This document shows positions 23,901-34,515 of a stretch of DNA of 56,635 nucleotides, piece after piece. The translations under genes were made by a program, and so were the position numbers. Below the pieces are notes generated by a model that saw only the letters and a list, made by a program, of their open reading frames with translations, made no database searches and was not told where the DNA came from. The stretch comes from Gonium pectorale (taxonomy: Eukaryota; Chlorophyta; Chlorophyceae; Chlamydomonadales; Volvocaceae). Position 1 is the first letter of the stretch. Each line of letters begins with the position of its first letter. The stretch covers positions 192,449 through 249,083 of the forward strand of contig LSYV01000011.1 of NCBI GenBank assembly GCA_001584585.1, in the 5' to 3' direction.

Positions 23901-26095
23901 GACTGCTGAGGACCCCGGTCACATCCCAGAAAGGGAGGGCCTCGCGCCGGCTACGGACAGCACGACGTCGCCCGACGCCAAGTCCGCGCCCCTCGTCGGC
24001 CCTGTTGCGCCACCTGCGGGCGGCTGCCTGCCGTCTGGGCCCGACAGCAACGAGCCCGGCTCTGATGGCGCCGCGCAGCTCCCGCCCGGCATGCCCGAGA
24101 CGGTGGGTTCGCTTGTGGAATTGTACACGGCGGGCGCCTGGGTGCACGCTGCCCATGCTTGTCGACCAAGCAAGACTCGCCCCCTCTGCTACCACCGAAC
24201 CTTCTCTCTTTATAACACCCACGCCCAAGCCCACATTAGCCTAGCTTGTTGCGAAAGCGTACCGGTACTTCATGCTCGCTGCTGCTGCCCGCTCCCACGC
24301 GTATCACGTATCACTCCAACCGCAGGTGGGGCTTGCGACCGCAGCCGGTGCCACAGCCACCGACCCTGCGTCGGCAGGCGGATCGGCGGGGCATTCGTCA
24401 GCGGATGGTCCCGCGCTGATGGCAGTGCCGGCTGCTACTGACGACGGCGGCTTGGGTGCCGCGGCTGTAGGCGCACTGGCATCGAGCGAACCTTCAGTCC
24501 GGTCTGGCAGCTCCCAGGAGGTGGGTGGGCGCATAAGGCAGATGACCCAACCACAAAGAGAACAACTTGCCGAGCATGGGTTTGAAAGCATGCAGATATA
24601 GCATTTCTTATCTCGGGGCGCTACAGCGGTGTAATAGGTCATGGCGGAGGGGGGGGCACTCGAGTCAATGAGCGCTGGTTCCTTACAACGACGGGGGCAG
24701 GGCGGCGCACCTCCCGGCGCACCTCCTGGTACTTGGAATTGCAGAGCCTCTTGGTAGACTGCGGTTGTGGGCCTGAGGTTCCTCGGGACCGAGTGCGGCG
24801 GCCGTGTGCGCCTTGCTTGTTGAGCTTTTGGCGGGCCTGAGCAGTGTGTCATGCCATCTCAGCCAGGACACGTGTGGACGCATTGCTGCATTCGCAAACT
24901 GCTGAGTCTCCCTGCTGCCTGCCCCCCTTACTTGTTGCCCGTCAGGCGACCGCTGAAGGGCCCGGCCACAGCTTGGAGCGGGAGAACCACGCTCCCTCAG
25001 TATCCGTTGCTCACGGTCTCTACCAGCCCGTGGACAGCACTACGCAGCCCGACGCCAGGTCCGCGCCCTTCGTCGGCCCTGTTGCGCCGCCTGCGGGCGG
25101 CTGCCAGCCGTCTGGGCCCGACAGCGACGAGGCCGGCTCCGACGGCGCCGCGTGGCTCCCGCCCGGCATGCCCGAGACGGTGGGTCCTCACGGAACTTGT
25201 TAAACGATTCGCCTGGGTGCAAAAGGCGCATGCATGCCTTGACTAAGCACGCCTGTCCGGTCTCTACAACCACGCACCGACCGTGGCGCCCACTGCCCCT
25301 CCAGGTGGTAGTGCGCTGCGAGATGGGCAAGCCCAAGAGCGACGACGGTCAGCTGCCCAGGTACACCTACGGCATGTTCAACACCCAGACCTTCCAGGTC
25401 ACCTGCAGCGGCTGCCGTATATGCGCCGGACAGCAGGGGGCCATCACGGCCAACACCTTCATGACCAAGCACGCTGGCAACACGGGCGCTCACGACTGGA
25501 AGCACGCAGTACACGCGAAGGGGCGGGATGGTCAGTTCGTCAGGATGTTCCACTTCTTCGAGAGTTTTGATGCGGCGCCCGTGTGCAGTGGTAAGACTTA
25601 AGAGGCGTGGGTCAGCAGCAGGAAAGCTGCAGGGCTTGGAAGCAAAACTTGTTCCGCATCCGCCCTGGCTACTGGCCCTCACGACGAGAGTCCATGAGAT
25701 TCCAGCTTCAGTGTTGCACGTCAACTGGAACCTTATCAATGCATCATGCAGCGCCGCCGGCGGTACGCATGGCCGCCTACCAGAACGCTGTCTGGGACAT
25801 TAAGCATGCCGTTCGCTGAAGTGAGACACCGACGGCAATTATTATCCTTACCCCATTCTACTAATTTCATTTCGCCCTCGGGCATTCTCGGCAAAGGACG
25901 GAGGACATGCGCTTTGCCGCAGCCTTACCGGTACTTGCTGATGCGCCCTGTTGCCCCGTCTCCGCCCGCCCGCTCGCCCACGCACATGTTCGCTCTCCTT
26001 CGCCGGCGGTATCTACGAACCCTTCCAACAACCTAAAAGCCGACAAGCGCACCTGGAGGCTGGTGCCGCTTGGCTCGCGACCCGACGGAACGCGG
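17971..26095 (+). CDS. Copy B N-terminal block: AT-hook and SAND-like exon array (probably part of the methyltransferase gene)
   Basis: The exons are short and open, almost all in phase 0. They are 17971-18213 (AT-hook RRGRGRPTK; first ATG candidate 17971), 18570-18692 (KSETAIAKGAAPSGG), 19058-19177 (basic, GGRARK), 19291-19398 (acidic), 19671-19787 (PETAIAKVPAS), 20280-20423 (AT-hook KRGRPRK), 20786-20887 and 21199-21378 (acidic/Pro-rich), 21639-21803 (ends WRPAGMPEQ), 21897-22176 (SAND-like 1), 23200-23418 and 24326-24520 (Ala-rich pair), 23899-24102 and 24946-25179 (end LPPGMPET), 25305-25590 (SAND-like 2), 25923-26095. The SAND-like exons share VxC, VTCxCxxC, a FE/FM-x-KHAGN motif and HNWR/HDWK, as in the KDWK core of SAND domains. 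Both end in phase 1. AT-hooks bind A/T-rich minor groove and SAND domains bind DNA or chromatin proteins. The exon between 22177 and 23199 is not resolved, and the true start may lie upstream. Confidence 0.62.
22177..23199. other. Unresolved interval inside copy B
   Basis: A phase-1 to phase-0 exon is required here to join SAND-like 1 to the 23200 exon. One candidate starts after the acceptor at 22256. Dispersed repeat copy 3 sits at 22536-22601. Sequence near 22915-23070 is similar to 10855-11060 of copy A, so the intron was duplicated together with the exons. Confidence 0.35.
22536..22601 (+). repeat. Dispersed intron-like repeat, copy 3
   Basis: Reads CTGCTGGAAACATCGCACC, then GTGTGTATGACCGTAGAGG and TGCCTTCCCTG. 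It matches copies 1 and 2 in opposite orientation and lies inside copy B. Confidence 0.7.
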
Positions 26096-26892
26096 GTGAG
26101 CGAGTCTCCTGCTGTTGCTGCCGCCTCGGGCTGCGGCGCTGCAACCGAGCGTGGGGAGGGGGTTCGGAGGCTGTGGCGGGGACATCGTGTTGATGCTGCA
26201 TGCGGATCTGACGGAGACTGTCGCCGCACTGCACTAGCAGCTTGACAACCAGAGTCCATTTATGAACTGCCTACCAAACACCCCACGCTTTCCCGGGCAC
26301 TTGCCAAACAGACCAGGCGCATTCACACGTGATCGCTCCGGTCATTATCAGCGTAACACCCGGCCGCTGCATGTATGGTGCCCCGCATTACGTGCCGGAC
26401 TGCCGGTCCTCCCACTCGCCCCCTCAGGGCTCGACAATGCGCAACCGAGGCACTGGCCGCCGCCAAGGGGCCGGTTTCGCCGGCCGATGCTCTGAGGACG
26501 ACGGCCCCCTTGCCGGCCTTCCCGGAGCCACCACCCCTCTGGTGGGAAGGATGGGGCGGGCGGGGCTACACATGTAATATCAAGTCCTCTACTGCAAGCA
26601 TGATCCTGCGTGCCGTAGCTGGAATGGTGTTGCTTTCACCTATGCCACGACCCGTAGACGATGTAAACCCTTGCCCATGTCAGACGCTCTATCTCACGGA
26701 CCTGGTGCTGAGCACGGAGAGCTGACGCACACGTCCATGTGCGGCAAGCCCTACCCACGTGGCAACGTCGCATCAGTGCCACGCGCTCTCAGGGCGGGGG
26801 AGCACCCGTAGGGCGCGGCATGGACGTGTGGCTTGCAGGCTTCTCTTAAATCACACATATACAACCTGCTCCCCTTCCCTGCTCACCGGCAG

Positions 26893-29800
26893 GTGGCGCG
26901 CATCTGGGAGCCTTACCTGCGAGGCGAGGTCAACTCGGCGCAGGTGTGTTCGTGCCAAGCCCGCGCACTGGGGGTTTGCGAAAGGGCAGCGTAGGCTCCG
27001 TCATCAGCTTCACAGCTTGCCTGCATTCCACAAAACTCTTCGCGGGTGCTTCAGTACATCCCCCTCGCACTGCCGCCGTTCACGGCCCAGGGTACGGTGG
27101 GCCCCACGGCCGACACGAGCGACCCCGCTGCCATCCCTTCCACGGCCGTGTGGTCTGTGGGGGACGTTCGCTCCACGGAGCCGGCCAGCGGTGGCGGTGT
27201 GCTGATTCTGTACAAGCGCGCCACGAGGGTCATCCCGGACAGCCGCCACCCGCCGCTGCTGCTGTACCCCGGCACGCTGGTCCGCCTGCTCGCCGAGCCG
27301 CCCCTGCCCGCAGCGTCCGGTGCCCGCCGTGCCGTCGCCTCAGACAACCGGCCGCCGCCGCCAGCAACCCCCAAGAGTCCCCTCGCAACAACCGCAAGCG
27401 AGAACGGCGTCAACAGCGTCAGCAGTCCTGACCGCGGCGATGAGGGCACTGCGAGCCCTGAAGCTGATAGCCCAACCGCAAGCGCAGGCTGCAACCTGGC
27501 CGCCGCATCCGCCGTGAGCGCCGCTGGCGCCGCCAGCTCCACCCCCATGCAGCGGGTGTACGCGATGGTCCAAGCCATCTTCCGCGAGGGCGGCCAAGAG
27601 TCGGAGCTGCGAATCCAGGTGCGATGGGCGGCGTGTGTATGTGCGGGTAACCTGCATGTGCAAACAGTGTGTGCTAAGTGTGCAGTCGACATGGCCTGGA
27701 TGCTTGGAAGACCCGGATGCGCAAGTTTCGGTTGCCTGCGTTGGGCGAGCCTCAATCGGTTCTATCGCCGCCGCCTCTTATCTCCCCCTCGCTTCTCGCA
27801 GTTTCGCCGCATGCTGCCCGGTTTCGACACGGTGCTGCGGGATGCGGCACACCCGCTGGAGCTCTACCTGCTCGACACCAGCGAGCGCCCGGGCGGGGGC
27901 TACCTGCGGCCTCACGCGGGCATGGCGGGGGCCCCTGCGCGGCTGGAAGGCCTGTTCAGCCTGCCCCTGAGCGGTCCGCTGGTGGCCGAGGTGCTGGACG
28001 CGGAGTTCATCGGCGACCGCCAGTGCGGCCACAACAGCCGCCAGGACATGGAGGCGGTGAGTGCCTTCCTCGGGGAACCGGGTGCTGGGGCCGAAGCCTC
28101 TATCTTGCTTGACTGTTGGCTTTGCCAAGCACCGACGGCGCCTGACACCAAGTTGCCCCTTTGTTAGGTCAGTTAACGCGCCCGGCGCGGCCCGGCTAAT
28201 CGACGGGTCGCATCAAATCGCAGAGCGTAGGAGACTGGGGGGCCTGTGTCTGTGTGCCAGCTCTCTCCCTTGCGCTGACGGGCCCTCGTCCCGCAGGTTG
28301 CCGAGCTGCGTGCCCAGCGCATCGCCGAGCGCGAGGCGTCGGGCCAGCCGCCCCAGTACACGTACCGTCATGCCTACTATCCCCGCCAGGGCCGTTTTGG
28401 GGTTCTGCGGCTGGCGGACCTGGGGCTTGGCAGCTACGTGCGGGTGAGCGCGCGGTGGGGTTGGTTGAGTGACCGATTCTTGCTGGCCTGGTGCCGTGGC
28501 GGCCTTGTGCCGGCCGCGGCTGCGGCTGTTATTTGTTGGCACCCGCTCTCGTATTTGCGGTGCCTGGCTATGGTCATCCACCCTTTGCTGAAGGCGATCC
28601 ACCTTGTATGCAGGGTATTCCAAAAAGGCCTTGCCAAGGAACTTTCCCCGTTTTTCCGGGATTGCAAGGACCTTTCCCAGGCCCAGTGCCTTGCAGGGAA
28701 GGCGTTTTGGCCGGCCTCAGGCGAAGGCAGGTCCTTGCAGCGCAAGGAAGCCACAAGGCAAAAGTTCCTTGCTGCCAAGGGGAAATTGCGGGGTTCGGGG
28801 GATGCGAAGTCCTTGGGGCCAATGCGCGTGGGACCGGGGTCGGGGGAGACGGGGCGGGGGCGGAGGCGGGAGAGGTGAGAGACGCGGCACGCGCATGGAG
28901 CTCGCCGCATTGGGCTTCAAGCGGTAACACACAATGCTGCCCGGATTACTGTGACCCGCTTGAAAACAACCGTTTGCCGTTGTGCAAGCGTGCGCACACA
29001 AATGCCCCGCAAGGAACGTTTTGCGGCGGCTTGCTTGCAGCAAGGAAGGATTTCAGAAGGGCGCAGTGAAAAGTCCTTGCAGGCCAAGGGGCCGGGAAAG
29101 GGGGCACTCCTTGCAGCCAAGGACTGTTTTGAGACGCCGTGGAGAACCCTGCTTGTATGACCCCTCCTGCCGCCAGCGCCCTACCATCTCTGAGCCCGCT
29201 CCTCTCCCGGACGGTCGCGGCTTCGTAAAGGATGGGAAGACATACCAGGCGGGTCAGAGGCTGAAAGACTGTCGGGCGGTATGAAGGCGCTATTCCATCC
29301 AGCGCCGAAGATGAAAGGAGGGATCTCAGTTGGACCCTCGCTTTGCCAAGGACTAATCAGGGCCCGCCGTAAGACACTCGCTTGGGGTCCCATCACCGCC
29401 CAGCACAGGTGCGTCACTCCCGCCCATACTCGTGCACTTCCTGGACTCGGCCCTCAGTGATACGGCAGATGCACAGTCACAATCACCTTGCCCTAATTTG
29501 CAGGAGGGCGACTTCCTGCTGCTGGACCCGGAGGCGCTCGGCGACCGCCACCTGGCGCTCGGCGGGGTGGCCAGTGACACGGATGAGGAGGGTGAGGAGG
29601 GGCGCAGCGGTGAGCCCGTGGACAAGACCGGCAACGCAGATGAGGGGGACGACAAGGAGAGCGGGCATGAGGAAGACTCGTCCGACAGCGAGGCGGAGGA
29701 CGGTGCCGAGGACGATCAGGAAGAGGAGAGTGCCCTTCAGCTCGACGGCAGCGACGACGGCAAGGGCGACAGCAGTGGCGACGGCAGTGGCGACGGCCTG

Positions 29801-32800
29801 GGGGGCTGCGAGGGCGGCTCCAGCGATGCATCATCGGCCGCGCCCGCTGTGGATGGCACGTTGCAGCCCGCCGCTGCCGCTATTGGGAGCGCAGGCCCGA
29901 CTGTGGCTGCGGAAGCTGTCAACACGGCGAGTGCTGCAGTGGCAGCCGCTCCTCCGCCGACCAGGCCGCGGCAGAAGAAGGTGGGCCATGGGGCGCTGGG
30001 CTGCGTTGGACAAGTCAGCTTAGCGTCTTCTGTGCGCATCTGCATGCCGCATTGCGGACGGATACCCTAGCGGCTTACCGGGTATCGTGAACTAGATGCT
30101 CCGACGCAACATATTTCCCAAGCGAGGGATCGTGATGATCGTGATGATTTGCACATGCGCACTGCGGCAACGGTGTACGGAATCTGCGGTACTCGGCGCA
30201 ACCCACGTCCCTCGATGCCCGCAGGCGCCCGTTAGGGTCATTGCGCCTCGCCGGCCCTGGGTGGTGGGGCAGCTGATCGCTGTGAGGGCGGCCGCCGAGA
30301 CCTTCGGGCAGCCGGCGGCGGCGCAGGATAATGCGGCGGAAACGGGAGCCGGGCAGCAGCAACCTGCAGCAACGACCGGCACAGCTGCCGCTAGCTCCAA
30401 GCCCGTGCACAAGGCGGCGGCCAAAGCGCCTGCGGCCCCGAAGCTCGAGCTGCGAGTGCGTCTGGCGGGGCATTTCATGGAGCCTGCTGTTTGCTGTGCA
30501 GTACAGGCTCCGCGCCGTCTTGCAGTGATGGCCCCAAAGCTGTCAGGGCAGTCCCATGTATTCTAAAGCTTGCGCTAGCAATCCTTCAAGGATGTGCCCG
30601 CAGTGCGGAAGACGCCCCTGCGCGCCGTCCATCTCGGCACTGTATCCCGTCTTTCACGTATGCCCCAGCGCCGTCCAGACAGTTCCTGCCCGTGCAACGT
30701 CCCACCCGCCCACGGTGCACCCGCCCTCCCCCCAGGTCCGCCTGCTCGCCCGCCCCGAGGATGTGCTGAGGGGCGCCGACTTGGTGCGCCGCTTCGGCTA
30801 CGACTGGGCCGACCTGCTCGCGCCCGTCAGCTGGGAGGCGGCTGCGGCTGCCGACGAGGGCGACAGTGGCTTCAGCGCCTGGCTCCGCACCGTGCCAGTG
30901 GCGGCGGTGCACGGCAGCTGCACGGTGCTGCTGGGGTCGGGAGCAGCGGGGCGACGCGACGGACTGTTCCGGGTGGTGGGCTCCTTCGATCCCGCCCACC
31001 CCGGCGAGGTGGGACCGCTGCCCGCCAGCCTGGAGCTGCGCGCGGACGGCGTCGAAGCGGCCGCGCACCAGGCGCTGACGGCCGAGCAGGCTGGGCCGCC
31101 GCCTGCGCTGAGTCAGCCTACGTCGGTCCCGGGTACGCCTGCGCCGGCTCCGCTAGTCACCATGGACCTGTTCGCGGGCGCTGGTGGCCTCAGCTGGGGG
31201 CTGAGCAAGGTGAGCCCTGCCGGGGTGACCACCATGCTGGGGGGGAGAGGAAACGATGGCATGCGCACCGGTACTAAAATGCCGGGGCCACTGGGGTAGA
31301 TGCTAGCGGAAAGGCCAGCTGCAAAGGCATATCTCGTGCGTTGCTGGAGTACCTCGTGCCTGCTACTGCCTTTCTTAGACCGTGGCAATGCAACAGATGA
31401 GCGCCCTCTTGACGCTCTCATACTACACTGCCCGTGTACACTCCCTGCCTGACAGGCCGGCGCTGCTGACCCGCTGTGGGCGGTGGAGCTGAGCCCCGAC
31501 GCGAGCGACGCGTACCGCGGCAACCACCCGGGAGCTGAGGTGCTCAGCGTCGACTGCAACGCGCTGCTCAAGGTGCGACAGCGGGCGGGCGGGCGGGACA
31601 TGCGGAAAATGTATGATGTTGAGGTGTCTTGGGTCTTTGCTTTGGTCGGTGGAGGTGCCAACGCTGATTGTGTGACCACATCTTCTGACTCAATGCTGCC
31701 CTCAGGCCGCCATGGACCGGGACTTGCTCGAGGGATCCGACTGCGTTGCCACGCCCGAGTGCGCGGCCGCGGCGGCGGGGCTGGACCCGCGGCTGGTGGC
31801 CGGCCTGCCGCGGCCGGGAGAGGTGGAGGCCATCGTGGGCGGGCCGCCCTGCCCGGGCTTCTCCACCGCCAATCGGGCGCGCGGAAACAAGAATTCCAAC
31901 GTCAAGAACAGCCTCGTAAGTTGCTCCCGCTTTGTAAGAGAGAAACGCGGTGACGTGCGCGCCATAAGTTGCCTTCTATCGGGTGCTGTGCTCCCCTCTG
32001 CTGCGCATCTGGCTAGGCCTGCGGCACCAGCTCCATCCCCTCTGCCCGCCCGCCTTGGTCCCCCGGGTGTACGTGCGAGCAGATCATGAGTTTCATGTCC
32101 TTTGTGGACTACTACCGGCCCAACCTGGTGCTGATGGAGAACGTGGTCGGCTTCCACCGGCCCCTGGAGCTCCGCCCCGCCGCGTCCACCGCCGCGCCTC
32201 GCCACTGCACTCGCTCCCTGCTGGCCGACCGCAACCCGTACTTCCGACTTGCGCTGGGTACCCTCCTGGAGATGGGCTACGAGGTGCGGCTGCTTCATTA
32301 CGGGACGGTGGAGCCATGCAACCAGGGGGGCATGTGCCCTGAATGCACTGGGGTATACGGAAAATGGGTCGCAAACAGCACACTTTGGTGCGGCGCTTGC
32401 TCATGCTAACATATCCTATCCTGACGACACCGCGTAACGAGGCAACCCGTCTCCCGCCACGCACGCACGCAGGTCCGCTTCGGCGTCCTCTGCGCCGCGC
32501 ACTACGGGGCACCGCAGGACCGGCATCGCGTCTTCCTGCTGGCTGCGCGGCCCGACTCCGGTGCCCGGCTGCCCGACTGGCCGGCGCCGCTGCACGCGCT
32601 GAGCCGACCGCCGCCGGGCATCCCCATACCTGGCGGCATGTACTACGCTACCGCGCCGCAGCGGGGCGCTCCGTACCGGGCGCTGACCATCTGGGACGCC
32701 ATCGGCGACCTGCCCGAGGTCGAGAACGGCGCGTCGTGAGTGGCGGGGGCCGGGTGCGCCCAGAGGCGGTGCCCTATAGCAATGGGCGGGCTACGTGAGG

Positions 32801-34515
32801 AGTGTAGGCATAATGCCCTGAGGTGTGCCGCCCGGCATCATCTCGTCCGACTGATGACCATGAGCGTCGGCCCCGCACCCCGCCGCGAGCAGGACCCGCG
32901 AGGTGGCCTACACGGGAGAGCCCATCAGCCCCTACCAGCGGGAGATGCGGGAGGGTGCCGGGCCAACGGTGCGCGACCACGAGGCGGACATGCTCACTCC
33001 GGAGGAGCTGGAGCTCGTCAAGTGAGTCACCAGGGTGGGAGGGCGCCAATGCCCGCGCCACCCCGAGGTTCCTTTTCTGGGGAGCGCACAAGGCGGCTGG
33101 GGCGTGCGGCGGCCATGCCCCGGTGCGAAACTATTATTAACCTTACTGCTGGTGAAACGATTGACGGGAGCTGCTGCACGACTCCACGCACCCGTACATG
33201 TACCCTGCGTTCCACGCACGCACACGCGCACGCGCACGCGCCACGCAGGCACATCGCTCCCGACCGCGACTGGCTGTCCCTACTGGGCGGGGCGCACGAG
33301 GGACTGCTGGACCCAAAGTGGCTGGAGGCGGAGCGGGCGCAGGCAGCGGAGGCGGCGCGCAGGGGCTTGGCGCGGAAGCCATGCTACATGCAGGGCATCT
33401 ACGGCAGGTAGGTAGGCAGACGCGTAGGCAGCCAAACACGCATGTGTATTTCGGTTCTAGGGCTGACACAGATATCGGATGCCTATCCGGTCATTGGCTC
33501 ATTGCAGTCGTGCGCTTTCTAGCGTCCCTGTGTCAGCTCATGGGGCCCTGTGCGTGTATGCAGCACCCGCTGATTTTGCCGGCGATTGCTCTATCATGCA
33601 ACCCGCAGGCGTCGGTACGACACGCATTTTAGAACTATCACCACCAAGGCCAAGCCGAAGGAGAAGGCGCCCTGGGTGGTGCACCCCGAGCAGCACCGCC
33701 TGCTGACGGCACGCGAGCGCGCGCGGGCGCAGGTGCGGAGTTGGTGCTGGGTTGTGCCGGCGGCAACCGCAGCGGTAGTGGTAGCGATGACGGCCTTACT
33801 GTGGTATCGTCGATATCGGTCCACCCTGGTGCCTGGTGGGGCCGGGCCTGTGCAACGCAGCCCCGCCCTGGGAGTGTCAACTCTGCTCCTTTAATATGTT
33901 CCGGCCCTACCATTCCTCATTGCGAGTCATCCCACGCCGCCAGTCGCCCGCTGGCCTTCATCCTCCTGCGCCCCGCAGAGCATGCCGGACACCTTCTGCC
34001 TGGCCGGCGACGACCTGCCCAAGCGCAACACGCAGGTCGGCAACGCGGTGCCGCCCAAGCTGGCCGAGGCGCTGGGCAGTGAGCTGCGCCGCGTGGCCCA
34101 GCAGGTGGGGCGGGTGGCGAACGGCGGGCAACAAGGGGTCAAGACCACAAAGCACAAACATGTGGTCCAAGAGGGGAGGCGAGGGTACTGGAGGGAAACC
34201 GGTGGAGAACCCTATGCAGAGACGGAATGGGTGGCTGCGCGGCTTCGCAGGACTTGGGCTGTGCAGTGTACAAGGAGACATTGGCCACCGGTGCATTGTA
34301 CTTGAATCAACCAAGATCTTCATCCCCACGCGCGTCCGCCTCCCCCTCACCCGTTCCCGCACCAGGAGCCCCGCTCGTCAGCGCGCCCGCGGCCGACCAC
34401 CGCGGGCGGTCGCCTCTCCGCAGAGCCGCCGCCATCCCCGCATCCGCATGAGCAGCAGTTTGGGACTGGTGGGCAAGCGCAGCAGCCCGAGCAAGGGCAG
34501 GAAGAAGGGCGATAG
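26893..34515 (+). CDS. MET1: DNMT1/MET1-type DNA (cytosine-5) methyltransferase with two BAH domains
   Basis: Transfers methyl groups from SAM to cytosine C5 in nuclear DNA. The exons join in phase: 26893-26943, 27091-27618, 27802-28056, 28297-28443, 29504-29980, 30225-30455, 30736-31209, 31456-31572, 31706-31915, 32083-32283, 32473-32735, 32893-33021, 33249-33407, 33609-33732, 33979-34104, 34366-34515, about 1,210 residues. BAH1 includes GFDTVLRDAAHPLELYLLD, close to the DNMT1 BAH1 motif. BAH2 runs from EGDFLLLDPEALGD through RRPWVVGQLIAV to VRLLARPEDV and AVHGSCTVLL; an acidic Asp/Glu/Ser-rich insert of about 130 residues splits it. Catalytic motifs: I DLFAGAGGLSWG, IV GGPPCPGFSTAN (nucleophile Cys; Pro where Gln is usual), VI MENV, VIII QDRHRVFLLA, X GNAVPPKLAEALG. 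All are present, so the enzyme is probably active. The last exon is less certain; reading through the last donor would stop at 34305. The N-terminus probably continues into the upstream AT-hook/SAND block. Confidence 0.9.
28629..29121. repeat. Cluster of short palindromes in a methyltransferase intron
   Basis: The 1,060-bp intron 28444-29503 carries many copies of CCTTG...CAAGG with spacers of one to five bases: CCTTGCCAAGG at 28629, TCCTTGCAGCGCAAGGA at 28732, CCTTGCTGCCAAGG at 28767, CTTGCAGCAAGG near 29034, CCTTGCAGGCCAAGG near 29075 and CCTTGCAGCCAAGG at 29108. Single arms occur between them. Confidence 0.75.

Noticed and set aside
34105..34305. Methyltransferase C-terminus read through the last donor to a stop at 34305
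   Set aside because: The extra sequence after RRVAQQ looks non-coding, and a good donor (GTGGGG) and a later acceptor exist. It is kept as an alternative only.
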